Of a stretch of 64,000 nucleotides of DNA, positions 62,456 to 64,000 are shown one piece after another (the first letter of the stretch is position 1; every line of letters begins with the position of its first letter). The DNA is from Pelotomaculum schinkii (GTDB taxonomy: Bacteria > Bacillota > Desulfotomaculia > Desulfotomaculales > Pelotomaculaceae): assembly GCF_004369205.1 (NCBI RefSeq), contig NZ_QFGA01000001.1, positions 558,001 through 622,000 on the forward strand, given 5' to 3'. Made by a program: the position numbers and the translations under genes. A model generated the notes under the pieces. That model was given only the letters and a program-made list of their open reading frames with translations, searched no databases and had not been told where the DNA came from.

Positions 62456-62770
62456 TTACTGGTTGGTTAGCATAAACAGCTGCCCCGTATTGGGATCTTT
62501 GTAGACTGTGCCCATCTTTTCGTAAAGCTTGCCCTGCTCCTGTGTTTCGATTAGATTGCTTCTTACTTCTTGGTCTTGTGTCACCTCCTGTCCACGATTC
62601 AGGTCGACACGCTCTCCTAGTTGTTCCAGATCGACATTCCAGTGAATAACCAGAGCGAGCATCAGCCCACAGGCAAACACCAGCATGGCATCCACGATGT
62701 TGATGGCGCCCTCAAGAGGACTGACTTCTTCAGGCGTCCTGAGCCGACTTCTTCTCAATCCCCCGTCCAC
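62456..62770 (-). CDS. DUF2149 membrane protein
   Basis: A 104-residue protein. RTPEEVSPLEGAINIVDAML leads into one membrane helix (VDAMLVFACGLMLALVIHW, about residues 27-45) with an acidic residue at its edge, then a charged extracellular tail ending YKDPNTGQLFMLTNQ. The layout is that of an ExbD/TolR-like partner: short inside, one helix, soluble outside. DUF2149 genes are usually beside MotA/TolQ/ExbB-type genes, as here, where the frames overlap by 41 bases. The GTG start has GGAGGTG seven bases upstream. A weak hairpin with T6 near 62300-62325 may end the transcript. Confidence 0.8.
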   Translation of the reverse strand: MDGGLRRSRLRTPEEVSPLEGAINIVDAMLVFACGLMLALVIHWNVDLEQLGERVDLNRGQEVTQDQEVRSNLIETQEQGKLYEKMGTVYKDPNTGQLFMLTNQ

Positions 62771-63401
62771 GTGCAAACACCTCCAACAAGCTTTCCATCA
62801 ATGACTCGAGTGAACTCAAATAATCCTCATACCACCTTTTACGCAGTCGTGAGACAGCAAAGGCGATGCCGGCAGCCGCCAGTCCGGTTACCGTAGCGTC
62901 AAAGGCCGTGAGCAGAGAATCCGCCAGTGTCTTGGTGTCGCCCTGGCCCATGGCAATCATGCCCGGCCCCAGTGGAATCAGGGTGGCCATCAAACCCAAC
63001 ATGGGCCCCAGTCGCGCCACCAGGTCAGTCCTGGCAGTGATCCTGGCATAATGCAGCTCCTCTCCGGCAAGCAACCTGCGGGCTACGGCCTGCAGGGAGG
63101 CGGCGGGCAAACTGCTGTGTCTGATCAGCTCACCGAGAGCCGCTTTTTGACGACGCAACAACCGGCTATTAACAATCTCTTCCATGATCTCTTCGCTGTC
63201 TTTCCTCTGCAAAGAGTCAACCAATTCCGGTACATTGACCTTCCCCCTGCGTTGTTCTGTGATGGCTTCTGCCAGCAGGCCGCCCAACTCGACCACCGTC
63301 AAAGCCAGCAACAGCAGCAGGACAACAATAGTAGGCGTCAGTAAACCTGACGAAATCATATGCATGGTATCTCTCAGCGAAATAAAAATTGATTCTAGCA
63401 C
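62730..63401 (-). CDS. MotA/TolQ/ExbB-type proton channel protein
   Basis: A 223-residue membrane protein. One helix near the start (TIVVLLLLLALTVVELGGLL), a cytoplasmic loop of about 85 residues, then two helices: LGPMLGLMATLIPLGPGM and SLLTAFDATVTGLAAAGIAFAV. The last two carry the conserved Gly/Pro and Thr pattern of ExbB/TolQ. Such proteins use the proton motive force to drive a partner. A cell without outer membrane has no TonB-type role for it, which makes the context unusual. It overlaps DUF2149 and follows the anchored Ig-like protein by six bases. Confidence 0.85.
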   Translation of the reverse strand: MLESIFISLRDTMHMISSGLLTPTIVVLLLLLALTVVELGGLLAEAITEQRRGKVNVPELVDSLQRKDSEEIMEEIVNSRLLRRQKAALGELIRHSSLPAASLQAVARRLLAGEELHYARITARTDLVARLGPMLGLMATLIPLGPGMIAMGQGDTKTLADSLLTAFDATVTGLAAAGIAFAVSRLRKRWYEDYLSSLESLMESLLEVFARGRGIEKKSAQDA

Positions 63402-63407
63402 CTTTTT

Positions 63408-64000
63408 TTATATCTCCTTTGCATATTCTGCGTATCTCCTGCCGGCGCCTAAAAGGAAAAGGCACAGGAAGATCATTGCCGCATAAATGTCCAGATTATT
63501 TTGCTCCTTCTGCTTCTGCAGGGGCACGGCATCGGCCGACATCTCGTATACTCTCCAGGGCTGGCTGCCTGCCCGGCTGGAGTTGACGCCGGCGACTGAT
63601 TCTGTCTTTTCTGTAAGATATTGCTGCTGGGACAAAGCCCCCTGTGACCCGTCCTTTTCAGGCCCGGCGCTGGTGGGTACAATAGTCTGAGCACCGGCAT
63701 CCTGGTTTGGATCATTTACTATGCAGGTAGCTGTCATATTTCCGACTACAGTGCTTACAGTGATAGTGGCCGTGCCCTGGCCGACAACCGTTACCAGCCC
63801 ATTGTTATCAACCGTAGCCACACTGGTGTCGCTGGAACTCCAGGTCACGCTCTTGTCCGTGGCGTCGTCCGGACCCACGGTCGCTGTCAACTGGACTGTG
63901 CTGCCAACTTTGAGATTGACCATGCCCTGATCGAGGGTAACCCCACTGGGTGGTGTCCCGCCCAACATCACTTCGATGGCATGCACCCATTTGACAGAAC
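63408..64000 (-). CDS. C-terminal part of a SUOX-like/Big_2 protein with a C-terminal membrane anchor
   Basis: The gene runs off the right edge; about 197 residues are visible. The first residues, VKWVHAIEVMLGG, match the end of the sulfite-oxidase-like domain in the SLH protein (KWVYQIDVTLNG). A Big_2 domain follows (VNLKVGSTVQLTATV, VTWSSSDTSVATVDNNGLV). After a Ser/Gln-rich linker the protein ends in one membrane helix (DIYAAMIFLCLFLLGAG) and RRYAEYAKEI inside. It is the immediate upstream neighbour of the ExbB-type gene, six bases apart, so the three genes probably form one complex. Confidence 0.85.
   Translation of the reverse strand, partial: SVKWVHAIEVMLGGTPPSGVTLDQGMVNLKVGSTVQLTATVGPDDATDKSVTWSSSDTSVATVDNNGLVTVVGQGTATITVSTVVGNMTATCIVNDPNQDAGAQTIVPTSAGPEKDGSQGALSQQQYLTEKTESVAGVNSSRAGSQPWRVYEMSADAVPLQKQKEQNNLDIYAAMIFLCLFLLGAGRRYAEYAKEI

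Overview
The window looks like chromosome of an anaerobic, spore-former-type Firmicute, most like the Peptococcaceae (Desulfotomaculum/Pelotomaculum/Desulfitobacterium relatives). Pointers are the siroheme-dependent heme route, a selenocysteine tRNA, S-layer-homology (SLH) proteins, an ECF transporter, a SpoVT/AbrB regulator and Firmicute-type Shine-Dalgarno sites. The genus is inferred from gene content only.

Region 1 (1-10550, minus strand) is one long tetrapyrrole operon. Reading from its promoter it holds a prenyl diphosphate synthase, sirC, hemA, hemC, a cobA-hemD fusion, ahbC, hemB, ahbD, ahbA, ahbB and the first 30 codons of hemL. Together these make uroporphyrinogen III from glutamyl-tRNA, turn it into sirohydrochlorin, and take siroheme to heme through the Ahb enzymes. 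A near-perfect PerR-type box overlaps the likely promoter. No dedicated sirohydrochlorin ferrochelatase is seen here.

Region 2 (11000-21610) is mixed housekeeping: selC, a small secreted protein, lgt, an overlooked 38-residue Phe-rich peptide, a DUF4912 protein, a thioredoxin-reductase-like flavoprotein without the usual NADPH motif, hisG, an FG-GAP/LysM protein, an AbrB-type regulator, a class I aminotransferase, and an ECF transporter (two ATPases, T and S components).

Region 3 (22012-25360) is a four-gene operon: a cysteine-desulfurase-like protein, a DUF3343 putative Se/S carrier, a TrmO-FmdE fusion and an unknown protein. With selC it suggests selenium and/or molybdoenzyme metabolism. 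Just upstream lies a chimeric pseudogene, a Crp/Fnr fragment joined to a decayed piece of a GLUG surface-protein gene.

Region 4 (25981-64000, minus strand throughout) is a 38-kb surface-protein island. It has three SLH proteins with Fn3, ZU5-like or Ig-like domains, and a tandem array of five giant secreted proteins (A-E, 1035-2263 residues). A-E are built from shuffled modules (GLUG, LRR, Shr-like HID, Big_2/Big_3, InlB-like repeats, metallophosphatase, a sulfite-oxidase-like fold) and all end in the same ~100-residue C-terminal domain finishing in NPTLLQ. Their spacers carry a repeated, strongly folded ~380-bp leader. The left end of the array transcriptionally (56838-64000) holds smaller anchored proteins with the same sulfite-oxidase-like fold, an ExbB/TolQ-like channel, a DUF2149 partner and a C-terminally anchored Ig-like protein. 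My best candidate for an undescribed system is this island: a monoderm surface apparatus in which a proton-channel pair is encoded with secreted SUOX-like, HID and NPTLLQ-tailed proteins, possibly for capture of a cofactor or tetrapyrrole. That function is inference.
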